From Synaphobranchus kaupii (Eukaryota > Chordata > Actinopteri > Anguilliformes > Synaphobranchidae), in the NCBI GenBank assembly GCA_029718625.1, contig CM056377.1, forward strand, positions 104,730,585-104,794,584: a stretch of 64,000 bases of DNA, written 5' to 3'. Each line of letters starts with the position of its first letter. Within the stretch, counting starts at the first letter, position 1. The notes beneath the pieces were generated by a model. That model was not told where the DNA came from, did not search any database, and saw nothing but the letters and a program-made list of their open reading frames with translations. Positions 60,401 to 64,000 of the stretch are shown here, in pieces. The position numbers and the translations under genes are program-made.

Positions 60401-63400
60401 GTTAGTCCGGGAATTCCGCCTACTCTCTTAATATTAAAACACAGATTACTTTAAAAGAAACATACATCACATGCATTTACAAATGTGAAATTCAACACCT
60501 CTAATGACAATCCATAGAAATATACAGAGCAATGTTACAATTAAAACTAATTTGCTCGGTCTTTCACAAGTTCCTATTATTGGTTTTACATCAGTCATTT
60601 TTCACATCCAAGAGTAAAACAGATGTGTCAACAAACACAAACTGGGACGTTGCCATACTACCGTGTGTGGCCATGTGAATGCAAATGCCTCATACTCCCC
60701 GACGCTGAGCCAATGAAACAAATTGCCTTCACATTTCAGGGAAACAATAGGGCAGTCATGTACAGATGTCCAAGCTGAGAATATGTAATCTATCATTGCA
60801 ATGACAGAGATGTTGCACCCTGACAAATCTACACTGCGTCAGAAAGGAAAGCTTAGAATAAGAGCAATGTGATCTTAACTCCCCTGTCTTCCTAGGGCAT
60901 TTTTATTCCCCGGAGACTAAGTTACATTCCCACGTGCTCAGGGACTGGTGGTGGAGGCCATCTCACCAGTCCATAGATCTCTGCAGAAAACTACAATGGT
61001 GGATTCTGAGCAGCGTGCCTGCCATGTTGCCAGCAGGGGAAATAATTCATGTTCTCAATACTCTTCAGTGGAGAATGGAGACATTTGAAGAAGGCCTCAC
61101 ACATATTGTATAATCTGCTGAAAGGGGCCTCTGGGGGGTTTAACTTCACTGTAGGCAGCCAGTTCTATGCCCTCCACTTGCTAACTTTTTTTCATTGCCA
61201 ACCATGCCTGAGAATGGTCTTTGCATGTACTGGAGAAAGCTCTTGATCATAAGAAACTGAAAAACAAAAACAACAAAAATGCTCATGGCTCCAAGAGGTG
61301 TTCTTTATATGGTGAAAAACACTCCCCTTCAAGTTTGCACGTCATTAAAATCTCCACCATTCACACATGTAAACGCAATCGCAACCAGACAACAAATAAA
61401 CAAACACAGGCCAACTATACAAAGATTGGAGTAAATGTCACAATCCTCAAGTAGCTTTCCTACTTTGCCCTCCGGCGTGCAGAACTCTGCTGACATTCAA
61501 GCCTCTTTACATTTCTCCCCTGAGACAAGATCAGCATCTGTGGGCAATTTTGGGTCTGCAACCCATAGAACATTCCTGAAGTGTTTCCATCACAGCAGAG
61601 AAGTGTCAATCAGTTAAGAAGAGGATGATAAGACTTCATTCAAGTGCATAAACTGTCCATATATGACAATAAGTCCAAAAGAATCTGACCGTAGGCCAAA
61701 GGAGAAATTACCATTCTGATAAACAATAATCCTTAGTCCCTTGGTCTCCAGTGAAAGAGATCAAATTTCAACTAAATTTCAATGTATTGTTTTCCAGCTA
61801 ATCACATTGAAGTGACAAATCATGCTTATTTTTGGCGTGCAATGATTCATGCATTTGTACCAAACTACAACTACAAAAAAATTTATACTTACATAAAGTA
61901 ATACATATCTTATTGTCATATATAGACTTGCATTGAAAACCCTCTGAGTTTTGTAACATTTAAAGGATATGTTTAAATACCTATTGAAATGAAAAGATGC
62001 ACATCTCAAGGTTACCTTGTGGACTGCTAGCCTCTGAATGTAATACCTACCTAACTACATATATACTACATAGTATTCATTGTACTGAAACTTTCCAAAT
62101 GGGATTAACTGAACTCACACAATAAATTATGTTCTTTGCTTGTAATCTACACTAAGGTTTCCCCAAATAATAATAATAATGATAAATCCCCTACAACCTT
62201 CACCTGCTTCTAAATAGCAAATGAAAAAGTATATCTTTGGTTTGCATTTCTAGCACTGTATACACTTTTATGTATTCCCATCACATGGGCTTGTGTTCAC
62301 ATTAAAGCATCTACAATGCTTTTTTCCTGTCAGAAGTGATTCAGGTAACACATAAGAACCATTAGGTCACAGATTACTGTGATTTATTCCAAATCTGAAC
62401 GGTGACACTCTTTGTTCCTCTTCTGAGATGGAACTGTCTGGTGCTCAGAGGATGCACAAGGGTATGACAGAGATCACCCATAATAAAATTTGGCTCAGCT
62501 ATGAAATTGGACTAAAGCTCCATAGAGGATTGCAGGTTGTTCAGGCACTTCGGTGTTGCTTAGCAGAACCACATACGTATGTCTTTGTTCTGTGCACATG
62601 ATAATGAAAACAATATTTAATATAATATAGAATATTGACCGTGAGAATTTTTAGGTTTATTAACATCTGGTTATAAATGATGGCCAAGTAAAATATATTT
62701 TATGTATCACAATTAGTGATGAAAGTACTCATCCTATTAGTCAACTTTTCTTTTGGACTAATATTTGATTTTCTTTAATCCCTGTGCCAACATTTTGGTG
62801 ATAATAGTAGCACAAAAAGGATGAAAAAGGATCAGGATTTAAAGCAAAATCAGAGGTTAAACCTTATGTATGTATTTTAAAAATATTTTATGAATTTATA
62901 TAATAGTTGAAATACTATTATAATCAAACTTATTAAAAATCATTGTAAGCTCAAGGTTACAGACTACACAAATATAACAATTTCTTACAATAGTTCCTGG
63001 TTTGAGGGTGTATTTTATGATGAGAACGAGCAGAATTCATAACAAAATCTTTAAAGCCAGTTTTCTCAAAACTGTGTTTTTCAAAATCACAATATTCAAA
63101 GAGTCATATCTCCAGAAATATTTACTCAATCTCAGCAAGTGATACCATTTTGTAGCTCTGATTCTGTACTTTAACGTGAGATGAAAAACCAAGTCAAATT
63201 TTGAAACATGTATCTGAAGCATGGATCCGGTCACAAATGCATCAGTGGAATTGCTCATCTCTAAATGTCCAAATATGAATTGGACATGCCTTAATTTGCC
63301 ACCAGCATGCATTACTGCAAGAGTTTGACAACTTGACTGCTAACATAATGGAGCAATAATGGAGTTGACTTGTGGTAACTGAACCAAAAAAGTATTATCG

Positions 63401-64000
63401 AATGCATTTACTGACTATTTGTCATCAATAATACCCTTTACTCCACTTTCTGGTTTTCTGACCATTTTATACGCCATATTGCTTATATTTCTTACACTTC
63501 TTACACATAGAGTAGCCAATTTTCCCACCTTCTCACATTTTTTCTTGGTAAAAAAATCCAATCTGTAGGCAACCTCTCAGCCCCTAACCTCAGAGTATTT
63601 CTCCAATGTTTTAGTGTTGCTGTATTTAGAGCCCACCCCTGAGCTCACTTCTAGTAACATTTGACAAGGAAGCCCTTATCAATACTGAGAAGAGCCGCGG
63701 CAATCTTACTGTTGCAGTTGACTTCATTTCTTTACATTGGTACCACAGGTATTTTTATATACAAATACAAAATATAGGTGATATGACGGAGACACATTAT
63801 GCTTGAAGCAAATTTATATTAGCTGTCACCAGCAAGCCTGAAGTGTATACAAAATTATACAAAGCCTTGACAGCTAGCCACAGTACATTAAAACTGGAAG
63901 TGTATCTCTGTGTGGGACACTAAAAGCATGGCCTAAGTTACTAATGATTCCTCCAGTGAACACACCACTGCAGTTAAATCCACACAACAGAACACATTAG
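57498..64000. other. No gene recognised
   Basis: The block 57700-57940 has balanced composition and may be a conserved non-coding element. The block 58100-58560 differs in texture from its flanks and could be an old LTR, with no ends found. A C run lies at about 59090-59098, and 59100-59360 is GC-richer. The remaining sequence to the window end is AT-rich, with frames that show no recognisable domain (for example minus 63037-63312). Confidence 0.4.

Overview
The window reads as nuclear DNA of a ray-finned (teleost-type) fish. It is AT-rich, has microsatellites throughout, has no compact gene spacing, and carries remains of element families typical of fish genomes: Tc1/mariner, hAT, PIF/Harbinger, Penelope-like elements, tRNA-derived SINEs and L2-type LINE tails. 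I could not confirm any host protein-coding gene. Most of the 64 kb looks like a gene desert or very large introns. The only long intact reading frame belongs to a transposon.

Layout. 1-6284: unannotatable AT-rich DNA with a GC-richer patch near 2.9-3.5 kb. 6285-7128: non-autonomous hAT element with a decayed Penelope ribozyme inside. 7.1-12.3 kb: quiet. 12276-22110: a dense mobile-element cluster. It holds a composite Tc1 element, an LTR-like insert, a one-ended Tc1 copy, a tiny Penelope 3'-end insert bounded by a 16-bp target duplication, a broken Harbinger transposase gene, a large palindromic Tc1-derived foldback split by an apparently intact 1740-bp Tc1-like transposon with a DD34E transposase, and several MITEs. 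22.1-33.9 kb: mostly quiet, with a CpG-rich island and exon-like segment near 29.35-29.83 kb. 33.9-35.7 kb: a broken Penelope-like element (reverse transcriptase fragment, GIY-YIG endonuclease, hammerhead-like motif) interrupted by a SINE and a LINE tail. 37.1 kb: L2-type tail. 40393-41694: Harbinger-derived element with a Myb-like gene remnant. 45.4 kb: short Harbinger-type MITE. 47.65-49.15 kb: pyrimidine-rich repeat block holding a 65-bp tandem array with 130-bp higher-order structure. 54.3 and 57.3 kb: two more MITEs. The rest to 64 kb is quiet, with some GC-richer blocks.

The most interesting result is a family of hammerhead-ribozyme-like motifs in three unrelated places (minus strand 14995-15033, plus strand 35665-35700, plus strand 6659-6699). 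The core is shared, while the two strands of stem I differ in sequence between copies yet still pair. One copy lies downstream of a Penelope GIY-YIG endonuclease remnant, which ties the motif to that class. The second is the nested pair of Tc1-type elements at 17973-20888, where the undisturbed arm of the host palindrome preserves the empty insertion site of the intact transposon.
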